Below are positions 31,496 through 39,218 of a DNA stretch of 64,000 bases, in pieces. A program made the translations under genes and the position numbers. Below the pieces are notes generated by a model. It made no database searches, had not been told where the DNA came from, and was given only the letters and a program-made list of their open reading frames with translations. The stretch's first letter is position 1. The number at the start of each line of letters is the position of its first letter. Source of the DNA: Agathobaculum ammoniilyticum (GTDB lineage Bacteria > Bacillota > Clostridia > Oscillospirales > Butyricicoccaceae); the NCBI RefSeq assembly GCF_025567315.1, contig NZ_JAOQJE010000008.1, forward strand, positions 1 through 64,000, written 5' to 3'.

Positions 31496-32902
31496 TCAGC
31501 GGCCGTCCCAGGCCTGACGCAGAAGCGCGGCGGCTTCGTCGATCTGGCGCTCGGTCAGGCCGGCGTAGCCGAGCACCAGCGTGGCCCGCGGCGGCTTGAC
31601 CGGCGGCGTGTAATAGGCGGACAGACCGTAGACCCGCACCCCGACCGCGCGTGCCCGGTTGATCAGCTCGCCTTCCAGCATGCCGCTGCGCATATGCAGC
31701 AGCAGGTGCAGTCCGGCTTCGGAGCGCGAAACCTCGTGCGGCAGGCCGGCCAGCTCCCGGTCGAGCGCGGCCATGAGCGCGTCGCGCCGCGCTTGGTACA
31801 CCTTGCGGCTGCGGCTGATATGCCGTTCGAAGCCCCCCGTGCGCATAAACGCGGCGAGCGTATGCTGGTCAAAGCTGGGTACGGTGGAGGAATAGAGCGA
31901 GAACTGCGCGCGGTAGCGGGCCATGAGCGCGTCCGGCAGCACCAGATAGCTGATGCGCAGGCCGGGCGCCAGGCTTTTGGCGAAGGTGTTGACATACACC
32001 ACGCGGCCTGCGCGATCCAGCTCGCCCAGCGCGGGGATGGGGCGGGAGGCATAGCGGAACTCACTGTCGTAATCATCCTCGATGATATACCGGTCCGGAG
32101 CGGCGGAGGCCCAGCGCAGCAGCTCGAGCCGCCGCGCCGCGGGCATGACCGTGCCGAGCGGGAAATGGTGTGAGGGCGTCAGGTAGACCACGGAGGCGTC
32201 GCTCGCGGCGAGCGCATCCGCGCGCAGGCCCTGCTTGTCCAGCGGGATCGGGCGCGCTGTGATGCCGTTCACCGCGAAGATCTGGTACAGCTTGCGGTAG
32301 CCGGGGTTTTCCAATGCGTACACACGGTCGCGGCCCAAAAGCTGGATGACCAGATGCATCAGGTATTCCGACCCCGCGCCCACCAGAATATTGTCCGGCG
32401 ACACGTTGATTCCGCGAAAATCGTACAGGTAGCGAACGATCTCCGCGCGCAGCTCAGACGCGCCGCAGGGGTCGGTCACGCGCAGCAGGCGGTCGGAGTA
32501 TTCGCTCAGCACGCTGCGCGATAAGCGCGCCCAGGTGGAAAACGGGAAGCAGCCGTTGTCCACGATGTTGGTGCGGAAATCATAACGGCAGACCGGCTCC
32601 GGAGCGTTACGCTGCGGTGCCTGCGCAGCCGCAACGCGGGGCGGGGCGGCCGGCACAGCGAGCTGACGCTGCACAAAATAGCCGCGCCGCGGCTCGGAAA
32701 CCAGATAACCTTCGGCCAGAAGCTGGCTGTAAGCGGTTTCGACCGTGATCTGACTGATGCGCAGGTTGGCGGCGAGCTGCCGTTTGCTGGGCAGGCGTTC
32801 GCCGCCCGCGAGCGTGCCGGACATAATATCCGCGCGCACCGCGCGGTAGAGTTGTTCATACAGCGGGGTTTTGGCGTGCGGATCGAGATGATAGGTGAGC
32901 AT
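31496..32902 (-). CDS. MocR/PdxR-type GntR regulator with aminotransferase domain
   Basis: The 468-residue regulator has an N-terminal GntR winged helix (PLYEQLYRAVRADIMSG, LPSKRQLAANLRISQITVETAYSQL, about 10-75) joined to a fold-type I aminotransferase domain with the PLP lysine in NTFAKSLAPGLRISY. Such proteins sense PLP or amino compounds and often control vitamin B6 or amino acid genes. The target here is unknown; the nearest candidate is its own operon, which has a dyad over the promoter at 33328-33361. GGAGG precedes the ATG at 32902. Confidence 0.92.
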   Translation of the reverse strand: MLTYHLDPHAKTPLYEQLYRAVRADIMSGTLAGGERLPSKRQLAANLRISQITVETAYSQLLAEGYLVSEPRRGYFVQRQLAVPAAPPRVAAAQAPQRNAPEPVCRYDFRTNIVDNGCFPFSTWARLSRSVLSEYSDRLLRVTDPCGASELRAEIVRYLYDFRGINVSPDNILVGAGSEYLMHLVIQLLGRDRVYALENPGYRKLYQIFAVNGITARPIPLDKQGLRADALAASDASVVYLTPSHHFPLGTVMPAARRLELLRWASAAPDRYIIEDDYDSEFRYASRPIPALGELDRAGRVVYVNTFAKSLAPGLRISYLVLPDALMARYRAQFSLYSSTVPSFDQHTLAAFMRTGGFERHISRSRKVYQARRDALMAALDRELAGLPHEVSRSEAGLHLLLHMRSGMLEGELINRARAVGVRVYGLSAYYTPPVKPPRATLVLGYAGLTERQIDEAAALLRQAWDGR

Positions 32903-32936
32903 AGAACCTCCTTGCAGGGTGTGGCCAAAAGTGGGC

Positions 32937-33314
32937 TTATTTGGCCGCCGCAAATGCGGCGGCTTCTGTTATCCAGCCCATCAGCTCCGCATCGAGCTGT
33001 GTCTCATCTGAGAGAAGTAGATGGTGCGTCCATCGGTTGGGGTACGGCTCGACCGCCATCCAGATGCGCGGTGAGGATATCCGGTACGGCAGCCCGATGC
33101 TGACCACGACAGACGGCTCGCCGACCTTGCGGCGCGGCAGGGAGACAAACGCAAACCCGTGCCGGTTTTCCAGGGTGATCTGACTTTTCAGCACGCGGAT
33201 ATGGGTATCCGGACGGGCAGCCAGCACCTTGGCGGCAAAAGCCTGGTACAGTTCAAGCTCGCGCGGGCGGCGGTCAAAAAAACGCAGTACATCCATCGCA
33301 GAAAAATCCGGCAT
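32937..33314 (-). CDS. DUF5655-like protein
   Basis: This 125-residue protein has the pattern FFDRRPRELELYQAFAAKV, then an internal KSQITLENRHGFAFVSLP and a C-terminal WTHHLLLSDETQLDAELMGWI. I associate it with the DUF5655 domain of unknown function, often fused to or beside regulators. GGAGGG lies before the ATG at 33314. It starts the operon whose second gene is the MocR regulator, 34 bases downstream. Confidence 0.7.
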   Translation of the reverse strand: MPDFSAMDVLRFFDRRPRELELYQAFAAKVLAARPDTHIRVLKSQITLENRHGFAFVSLPRRKVGEPSVVVSIGLPYRISSPRIWMAVEPYPNRWTHHLLLSDETQLDAELMGWITEAAAFAAAK

Positions 33315-33327
33315 AGCAAATCCCTCC

Positions 33328-33376
33328 ATGCTGGCATTGTTATCTTTACAATACCAGTATGAAGGGATAATGTCAA
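33328..33376 (-). promoter_or_regulatory. Promoter with overlapping operator-like dyad
   Basis: Minus strand TTGACA (33371-33376), 17 bases, TATTGT (33348-33353). A 14-base inverted repeat with a 7-base centre (33328-33340/41 and 33348-33361, two transitions apart from perfect) covers the -10 box and start point. It is a good candidate binding site of the MocR protein of the same operon. Confidence 0.5.
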
Positions 33377-33388
33377 TGATATATACGG

Positions 33389-33880
33389 TCACAGAACATG
33401 GTAGTGCGGGATGATATCCTCGTATCGGCCGTCCTTCCTGCGGAAGCCGCCGGGGATGATGCCGAGCTGTACAAAGCCGAGCCGCCGGTACAGCGCGAGC
33501 GCGGGCGCGTTGGTGCGGACGACCGCGTTGAATTGCAGCACACGGAAGCCGAGGTCCTTGGCGGCTTCCATGCAGTGCCGCACGAGCGTCTCCCCGATAT
33601 GCTGCCCGCGCAGCCCGCTTTTTACGGCATAGCTCGCGTTGCAGATGTGGCCGCATCGGCCCACGTTGTTGGGATGCAGGATATAAAGGCCGACGGCCTG
33701 GCCGCTCTCCTGATCGACCGCAACGCCGGTAAAGGACTGCTCGCTAAAGAACGCCAGACCGGAGGGATGATCGAGCGTCTCGGTCTGCGGGAAAGCCATG
33801 CCCTCCTCGACGACCTCGTTCCAGATTGCGACCGCCGCCGCATTCAGCGACGGCTCAAATTTTTTGACAATAATATCCAT
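33389..33880 (-). CDS. GNAT family N-acetyltransferase
   Basis: The 163-residue protein shows the GNAT fold: central strand VGLYILHPNNVGRCGHICNASYAV, the acetyl-CoA loop SGLRGQHIGETLVRHCM, and the late strand LGFRVLQFNAVVRTNAPALALYRRLGF. The substrate is unknown. It lies 37 bases after the AEC transporter gene and is probably the third gene of the marR-AEC-GNAT transcript. Confidence 0.88.
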   Translation of the reverse strand: MDIIVKKFEPSLNAAAVAIWNEVVEEGMAFPQTETLDHPSGLAFFSEQSFTGVAVDQESGQAVGLYILHPNNVGRCGHICNASYAVKSGLRGQHIGETLVRHCMEAAKDLGFRVLQFNAVVRTNAPALALYRRLGFVQLGIIPGGFRRKDGRYEDIIPHYHVL

Positions 33881-33917
33881 GGTAAAGACTCCTTTTGGCT
33901 GCGTGCGGACACGGCGG

Positions 33918-34862
33918 TCAGACCAGTCCGAGCACGCGTACGATGTACAGCAGTACGGTCAGCGTCACCGCGCTGAACGCGGTGGTCACAACAACGATGG
34001 AGGAGGCGAGTTCCGCATCCCCGTGCAGCTTTTTCGCCATAACGTAGCCGGCCGGAGGGGCGGGCGTGCCAAGCATAATCAGGATGGTCACAAGCGCCTG
34101 CCCGCGGAAGCCCATCCAGACAGCAACCGGCAGGAACACGATCGGCAGGCCGACCAGCTTGATGAACGACGCAGCCGAGGTTGGTACGATCTTCTTGAAC
34201 GCTTTGGCGCCCTCAAAGCTCGCGCCGATACTGAGCAGGGCGAGTGGCGTGGCGCAGTTTGCCAGCGCGTCGAGCGTTTTGGCCACCATGGCGGGGGACT
34301 CGACCTGCAGGAAAGAGAACGGCAGCGCGATCAGGATGCCGAGGATGATGGGGTTGGTGACTACGCCGTGAAGCGTGCGGCCCGCAAGCCCCTTTTTCTG
34401 AGAGGGTTCGGCGGCGCTCAGCGTGAGCGCAACGACCGAGAAAATATTGAACAGTGGTACGCTTGCCAGGATCATCAACGGCACCAGGCCGGCGTTGCCG
34501 TAAAGGTTCATCATAAAAGCCATGCCGAGGATCGCCTGGGAGCCGCGGAAAGCACCCTGGGTGAACGCGCCGACCATGGCCTTTTCGGGCAGCAGCAGGC
34601 TCGCGCCCGCCCAGATCACGAAGAACGAGAGCAGCGTCGCGCAGAAGCAGAACAGGAAAAAACGCAGGTCGAACTGCTCGGCGATGCTGTTAGAGGAGAT
34701 GCTGCGGAAGAGAGAAATGGGCAGCAGCAATTTGAACACCAGGTTGTCCATATCCTTCATCGTGGCGGGAGAGAAAAAATGCCACCGCTGCAGCAGCTTG
34801 CCCAAAATAATCAGGACAAAAATTGGTACGGTGGCGTTGAGACAGAAAATCAGGTTATCCAT
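33918..34862 (-). CDS. AEC family transporter (auxin efflux carrier type)
   Basis: A 314-residue membrane protein with about ten hydrophobic segments in two halves and the usual features NATVPIFVLIILGKLL at the start, a TNPIILGILIAL stretch midway and GTPAPPAGYVMAKK near the end. AEC carriers in bacteria move organic acids such as malate or malonate; substrate unknown here. Its start overlaps the end of the MarR gene by eight bases. Confidence 0.88.
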   Translation of the reverse strand: MDNLIFCLNATVPIFVLIILGKLLQRWHFFSPATMKDMDNLVFKLLLPISLFRSISSNSIAEQFDLRFFLFCFCATLLSFFVIWAGASLLLPEKAMVGAFTQGAFRGSQAILGMAFMMNLYGNAGLVPLMILASVPLFNIFSVVALTLSAAEPSQKKGLAGRTLHGVVTNPIILGILIALPFSFLQVESPAMVAKTLDALANCATPLALLSIGASFEGAKAFKKIVPTSAASFIKLVGLPIVFLPVAVWMGFRGQALVTILIMLGTPAPPAGYVMAKKLHGDAELASSIVVVTTAFSAVTLTVLLYIVRVLGLV

Positions 34863-35319
34863 TTGCGGCGCCCCCCATTCCGGCCTCTTCCTGCTGGAAG
34901 AAGTCCTGCAGCTTTTCCAGGCTCTGCGCCAGAATAGCAGCCTGCTCGGGCGAGAGCGTGTCCATGACCGACGCGATCATGCGGTCGTGGAACGCGCGGT
35001 GGTATTCGTAAGCCGCGCGACCCTTGTCGGTGAGCGTGACGTTGACCACGCGACGGTCGCTTTTGTCGCGCGAGCGCCGCACGAGATCTTTTGCCTCCAG
35101 CTTGTCGCAGGCCACGGTCAGGGTGGCCAGCGTGACGCCGATTGAGCGCGCGACCTCGCTCATGCGGATCGGCTCAAGCGCTCCGATTTTTTCGATGATA
35201 TGGATTTCGGTGATCGAAACCGCGCTGCCCAGGCCTTCTGCCATGACGCGCTCCTCAATTTTATTGATGCGGCCGAACATATCGACCAGAAAGGAATTGA
35301 GCTGCTCTGCGCTGGCCAT
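34855..35319 (-). CDS. MarR family regulator, FabT-like
   Basis: The 154-residue winged-helix protein has the order of FabT: short N-terminal helix, SITEIHIIEKIG, recognition helix IGVTLATLTVACDKLEAKD, and the wing SRDKSDRRVVNVTLTDKGR followed by YHRAFHDRMI. FabT represses fatty acid genes with acyl-ACP as co-repressor; a FabT-like site lies at the fabD/fabH promoters. However, it is distant from those genes and cotranscribed with a transporter, so it may instead control only its own operon. The assignment to FabT is tentative; MarR is certain. Confidence 0.85.
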   Translation of the reverse strand: MASAEQLNSFLVDMFGRINKIEERVMAEGLGSAVSITEIHIIEKIGALEPIRMSEVARSIGVTLATLTVACDKLEAKDLVRRSRDKSDRRVVNVTLTDKGRAAYEYHRAFHDRMIASVMDTLSPEQAAILAQSLEKLQDFFQQEEAGMGGAANG

Positions 35320-35344
35320 ATATGCACCGCCTTTCCATCAGTTA

Positions 35345-35373
35345 CTTATACTAACTAAATATTAGCATACCAA
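35345..35373 (-). promoter_or_regulatory. Promoter of the MarR operon with spacer dyad
   Basis: Minus strand TTGGTA (35368-35373), 17 bases, TATAAG (35345-35350). The spacer contains the dyad CTAA-N7-TTAG (35351-35365), a likely autoregulatory site. Confidence 0.5.
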
Positions 35374-35393
35374 AACAAAAAAAGCAATAAAAA

Positions 35394-35417
35394 GGGCTTC
35401 CCTTTTGGGGGAAGCCC
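35394..35417 (-). terminator. Terminator of the sulfite reductase-like gene
   Basis: GGGCTTCCC/GGGAAGCCC (35394-35402 with 35409-35417); on the minus strand it is followed by TTTTTATTGC. Confidence 0.75.
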
Positions 35418-35433
35418 GAAAAAACAGGGAAGC

Positions 35434-36330
35434 TCAGTCCGCGAGAAGCTGCTGCTGCACGGTTTCAAAGCCCAGGCGGGCGATGGTGTCCGAAAAGCGC
35501 TCGCCCTGCCTGCCTTGGTCGCGGAACAGCGTCAGCGCGCGTTCGATGACCGCGAGCACCTCGTCCTTATCGGTGAAAATGCGGTCGAGCTTGCGGCCCA
35601 TAGCGGTGCGCTTGCCCCAGCGCCCGCCGATATAGACCGCATAGCCCTGCACCTTGGCGCCGACTACGCCGAACGGACACTTCTGGTAGCAGCGCCCGCA
35701 GTGGTTACAAGCCTCGCTGTTGAAATCCAGCTTGCCGTCGCCCAGCTTGCTGGCGCCGATCGGGCAGGCCTTTTCGATCTGGCAGACCTTGCAGCCGCGG
35801 CACTTGTCCATATCGTGGGCGGGTACACGCTGGCCGATGACGCCGATATCGTTCAGGTCGGGCTTGACGCAGTTGTTCGGGCAGCCGCCGACCGCGATCT
35901 TGAACTTGTGCGGCAGGCGCTCCTCATGCCAGCCGATAAAAAACTTGTCGTGTATCTCGCGCGAGAGCGCATAGGTATCGATCAGGCCGTACTGGCAGGT
36001 TGTACCCTTGCAGGAAACGACCGGCCGGACCTTTGGGCCGGTGCCGCCGGTTTCCAGGCCGTGCTCCTTGAGGAACGCGCGCATCGGCTCGATATTGTCA
36101 TAGGGGACATGCTGGATCTCGACGGTCAGGCGGGTGGTCATGGCGATTTCGCCGTTGCCGAAGCGCTCGGCGGCTTCGGCGATCGCGCGACTTTCCGCGG
36201 CGGTGATCTTACCGTTACGGGTGATGACGCGGCCGTTAAAGCAATCCTTTGTGTTCTTATCCCGCAGGAAGCCAAGCCCTTTAACGCGCTTGATATCCTC
36301 GGCGGAGGGGATCGTACCCGCTGTGTTCAT
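35434..36330 (-). CDS. Small nitrite/sulfite reductase-like protein with two 4Fe-4S clusters
   Basis: The 298-residue protein has a half-domain, a siroheme/4Fe-4S site with CKGTTCQYG and GGCPNNC (C-x5-C and C-x3-C pattern), and an inserted ferredoxin with CRGCKVCQIEKACP and CNHCGRCYQKCP. This is the AsrC-like small sulfite reductase architecture. No AsrA/AsrB electron-transfer partners are adjacent, so its electron donor and true substrate are unclear. GGAGG lies before ATG 36330. Single-gene unit. Confidence 0.82.
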   Translation of the reverse strand: MNTAGTIPSAEDIKRVKGLGFLRDKNTKDCFNGRVITRNGKITAAESRAIAEAAERFGNGEIAMTTRLTVEIQHVPYDNIEPMRAFLKEHGLETGGTGPKVRPVVSCKGTTCQYGLIDTYALSREIHDKFFIGWHEERLPHKFKIAVGGCPNNCVKPDLNDIGVIGQRVPAHDMDKCRGCKVCQIEKACPIGASKLGDGKLDFNSEACNHCGRCYQKCPFGVVGAKVQGYAVYIGGRWGKRTAMGRKLDRIFTDKDEVLAVIERALTLFRDQGRQGERFSDTIARLGFETVQQQLLAD

Positions 36331-36531
36331 AATATTCCTCCTTGTCCTGATGCGGTTGGGGCGCTGTGCGGCGCGCCGCGCCGGTACGCGGCGGCACATG
36401 TGAAAGGACCGCACACTGTCTTTGTTTTTATTGTAACAGGATTATGCGGGGATAGCAATTATAATCTCAAGCAGGCGTGGTAATATCAGCCTTTTACGGC
36501 ATAGGCTCCCATGATTGGGGGATTTATAAAA

Positions 36532-36558
36532 AAACCAGCCTCCGCAGGAGGCTGGTTT
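36532..36558 (-). terminator. Terminator of the GH25 gene
   Basis: AAACCAGCCTCC-GCA-GGAGGCTGGTTT with a T-tract on the minus strand (the A-run at 36527-36534). Confidence 0.8.
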
Positions 36559-36567
36559 GCCGGATGC

Positions 36568-37416
36568 TCATTCCGCGGGCAGGAACAGCAGGTTCAGGTC
36601 GACCGGCCCTTCGATGCCGGAAATCCGGCCCTCGTCCGTATACTGCCACATGGCGAAGCCGCCCGGAAGGGAGGGGCTTGCCGTATAGTCCGCATACCAG
36701 ACCGGATAGTGGTCGAGCTTTTCCATATCGTACATATTGTGCGCCCAGTCGGTATTGACATAGATCATGGGCAAGTAGCCGGCCTTGTAAATGCGCCGGC
36801 AGAAAGCGAACGCGTTCAGCGTCGCCTGTTCGCCGCTCAGGCCGTCCGTCCGCGTCTGACCCGCTGAGTATTCCTCCTGGTCGTATACAACCGGATACCC
36901 GACCGGATAGTCGCGGATCAAATCGAGCAGGTAATCGGCCTCCTCCTCGGCCTCGGCTTCGTTCAGGGCCTGGGAGTAAAGGTAGACGCCCACCTGCAGG
37001 CCGGCGTCCGCGGCGCCCTGGATATTTTTTTCAAACGTATCGTCCGGCACGAGCCGGCCGGTTTCATAGCCGCGGTAGGCGGCGCGGATGATGGCGAATT
37101 CCGCGCCCGATTCCTTGACCGCCTGCCAGTCGATTTCCCCTTGGAAGGTGGAAACGTCGATGCCCGGCGAGGCGATAATATTTTTTCCGCTGTCCTCATA
37201 TGTATAGAACGGGCTGCCGGTCTGCAGCAGGACATGATCCACCTGGATATTGCGCAGGCCGAGCGCGTTTTTGATGATGCTGTGGTGGGCGTGGTATGCC
37301 ACGAATATGGTTACTGCGGTAGACACGAGGAAAACAGCGGCCAGCGCCAACAGCAGCAGCCGCCTGGATTTTTTCGCGCGGCGCTGCGGCCGGCGGGGGT
37401 AAAGAGGCTGACTCAT
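36568..37416 (-). CDS. GH25 family lysozyme, membrane anchored
   Basis: The 282-residue protein has a basic N-terminus, one TM or uncleaved signal segment (about 19-42) and a GH25 barrel starting GIDVSTFQGEIDW. Catalytic acidic residues are expected in IDVS and in YDQEEY. It hydrolyses peptidoglycan glycan strands outside the membrane. It may act in growth or spore germination; nothing nearby decides this. AAGGAG six bases before the ATG at 37416. Confidence 0.9.
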   Translation of the reverse strand: MSQPLYPRRPQRRAKKSRRLLLLALAAVFLVSTAVTIFVAYHAHHSIIKNALGLRNIQVDHVLLQTGSPFYTYEDSGKNIIASPGIDVSTFQGEIDWQAVKESGAEFAIIRAAYRGYETGRLVPDDTFEKNIQGAADAGLQVGVYLYSQALNEAEAEEEADYLLDLIRDYPVGYPVVYDQEEYSAGQTRTDGLSGEQATLNAFAFCRRIYKAGYLPMIYVNTDWAHNMYDMEKLDHYPVWYADYTASPSLPGGFAMWQYTDEGRISGIEGPVDLNLLFLPAE

Positions 37417-37538
37417 AGACACTCCTTGAAGCATTGGTTAGGATATAAGGCATTATACCACAGGGAATTTTGTTTTTCCACAAAAAACGCAGGATTTCGA
37501 CGATCAGGCGGTTAGACAGGCGGCAGGAGGGGGAAGAA

Positions 37539-37952
37539 ATGAAGCGATCGGTTGTGGAGCATGCCGTGTTCGGCGTGTTGGGCGGCTTGGTCTACATGGG
37601 GATAGAGGTGTTGTGGCGCGGCCGCAGCCATCCGACCATGCTGCTGCTGGGCGGCGTGTGCTTTGTCGTGATCGGGCGGCTCAACGAGCGGCAGGGCTGC
37701 GCGCCGCCGCTCTGGGCGCAGGCTGCGGCCGGCGCGGCGGCGGTGACGTTGCTGGAACTGGCGACGGGGCTGATCGTAAACAGGTGGCTGGGATGGAATG
37801 TGTGGGATTACAGCGATATGCCCCTCAATTTTATGGGGCAGATCTGCCTGCCTTACAGCTTGGCATGGCTGCTTCTGAGCGCCGTGGCCGCAAGGCTGGA
37901 GGACGGGCTGCACGCCCTGGCGAACCGCATATGGATAGCGGTATGGCGATAA
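37539..37952 (+). CDS. CmpB-like putative ABC transporter permease family protein
   Basis: A 137-residue protein with about four hydrophobic segments and the stretch WNVWDYSDMPLNFMGQICLPYSLAW, which marks the PF06541 (CmpB, putative ABC transporter permease) family. No ATPase is adjacent and the biochemical role is unknown. AGGAGGGGG precedes the ATG at 37539. The terminator at 37997 follows. Confidence 0.75.
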   Translation: MKRSVVEHAVFGVLGGLVYMGIEVLWRGRSHPTMLLLGGVCFVVIGRLNERQGCAPPLWAQAAAGAAAVTLLELATGLIVNRWLGWNVWDYSDMPLNFMGQICLPYSLAWLLLSAVAARLEDGLHALANRIWIAVWR

Positions 37953-37996
37953 GGGAATGCATCCCGACCAGCGCCGGAAGGGCAAGCCGGTAAAAC

Positions 37997-38024
37997 AAGG
38001 CCCCCCTGTTTTCAGGGGGGCCTT
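37997..38024. terminator. Bidirectional terminator
   Basis: AAGGCCCCCCTG-TTTT-CAGGGGGGCCTT between the 37539 gene and tRNA-Gly on the other strand. Confidence 0.75.
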
Positions 38025-38032
38025 TCGGGATA

Positions 38033-38106
38033 TGGAGCGGATGATGGGAGTCGAACCCACCTATGCAGCTTGGGAAGCTGCCGTTCTACCGATGAACTAC
38101 ACCCGC
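38033..38106 (-). tRNA. tRNA-Gly (anticodon CCC)
   Basis: Read on the minus strand: acceptor GCGGGTG pairs with CATCCGC (one G-T), D-arm TTCATCGGTAGAA, anticodon stem GCAGC/GCTGC with loop TTCCCAA (CCC), T-arm GTGGGTTCGACTCCCAT, discriminator T and encoded CCA. 74 bases. Confidence 0.92.
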
Positions 38107-38233
38107 GGATAACGCTTTTATTGTAACCGCCGGCGCGCTATTTGTCAAGAGCCGGATTGAAACGAAATAAAATTTGGGGGAGGCGGCCGGCAGGGCGGCG
38201 GACAAAAAAGAGCGGGGAAAGCATCCTTTCCTT

Positions 38234-38262
38234 TTGCCGCGTGGTATGCTATACTGTATGAT
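38234..38262 (+). promoter_or_regulatory. Possible promoter of the 38298 gene
   Basis: TTGCCG (38234-38239), 17 bases, TATGAT (38257-38262), 35 bases before the start codon. Confidence 0.45.
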
Positions 38263-38297
38263 AGTTGGAAATCACAGACCGGCGGAGAGGAGAGCTC

Positions 38298-39182
38298 ATG
38301 TTCAAAAGAAGAAATAAACCGGCAAAGGCAGAAAGCGCGGTAGAAACGCGCAGGCGGGTGCGGCGGCGGCTGACCATCCGCGGCGTGCTGTCCTTTTTTA
38401 TCATTCTGACGTTCATCCGTTCGGCTTTCATGCACCGCTATGAGAATATGTTCGTGGCGCTGCTCGCGCTGATCCTGTTCTGCGTACCCATGCTGATCGA
38501 GCGCAGCTTGGCAATCGATATCCCGCCTTTGATGGAGGGGATCATCTACTGCTTTATCTATGCGGCGGAAATACTGGGCGAAATCAACTCGTTTTATACG
38601 ATCATACCCGGCTGGGACACCATGCTGCACACTATCAACGGCTTTCTGGTCGCGGCGGTCGGCTTCTCCCTGATCGATCTGTTCAACCGGAGTGAGCGGT
38701 TTTCCTTTAAGCTGTCGCCGCTGTTCCTGGCGATCGTGGCGTTCTGCTTTTCCATGACGGTTGGCGTTTTGTGGGAGTTTTTTGAATTCGGCATGGATCA
38801 GTTTTTCGGAACGGATATGCAAAAGGATTTCCTCGTCCAAACGGTCAATTCCGTGTCCCTCAACCCCACGGGTCTCAACACGGTCGTGCATGAACCGATC
38901 GAGAGCCTGATCGTTAACGGGAAGGACTGGATGCAGTTCCCAGGCGGCTATCTGGATATCGGCCTGATCGACACGATGAAGGATCTGCTGGTGAATTTTG
39001 TCGGCGCGGTCATTTTTTCCGCGATCGGGTTCTTTTACGTCAAGACCCGCGGCAGGGGGAAGCTGGCGGCGTCGCTTATCCCCATCGTGCTTGATCCGGA
39101 TGAGGCGGAGCAGCAGGATAAAACGGAAAAAACACAAAAAAACGCGGGGGACAGGGAACCGGACGGCGGCGGCTCCGTCTAA
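38298..39182 (+). CDS. DUF2238/YjdF-like membrane protein
   Basis: A 294-residue protein with a strongly basic N-terminus (1-30), about six hydrophobic segments between 30 and 255, and a charged C-terminal tail. The segment WDTMLHTINGFLVAAVGFSLID followed by a conserved WEFFEFGMDQ resembles DUF2238 (YjdF) membrane proteins of unknown function. AGGAGAG precedes ATG 38298. The next gene starts 36 bases downstream, so cotranscription is likely. Confidence 0.65.
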   Translation: MFKRRNKPAKAESAVETRRRVRRRLTIRGVLSFFIILTFIRSAFMHRYENMFVALLALILFCVPMLIERSLAIDIPPLMEGIIYCFIYAAEILGEINSFYTIIPGWDTMLHTINGFLVAAVGFSLIDLFNRSERFSFKLSPLFLAIVAFCFSMTVGVLWEFFEFGMDQFFGTDMQKDFLVQTVNSVSLNPTGLNTVVHEPIESLIVNGKDWMQFPGGYLDIGLIDTMKDLLVNFVGAVIFSAIGFFYVKTRGRGKLAASLIPIVLDPDEAEQQDKTEKTQKNAGDREPDGGGSV

Positions 39183-39218
39183 CCCTCCAGAGAATCAGGA
39201 AAGGGGAATCCCAAACAC

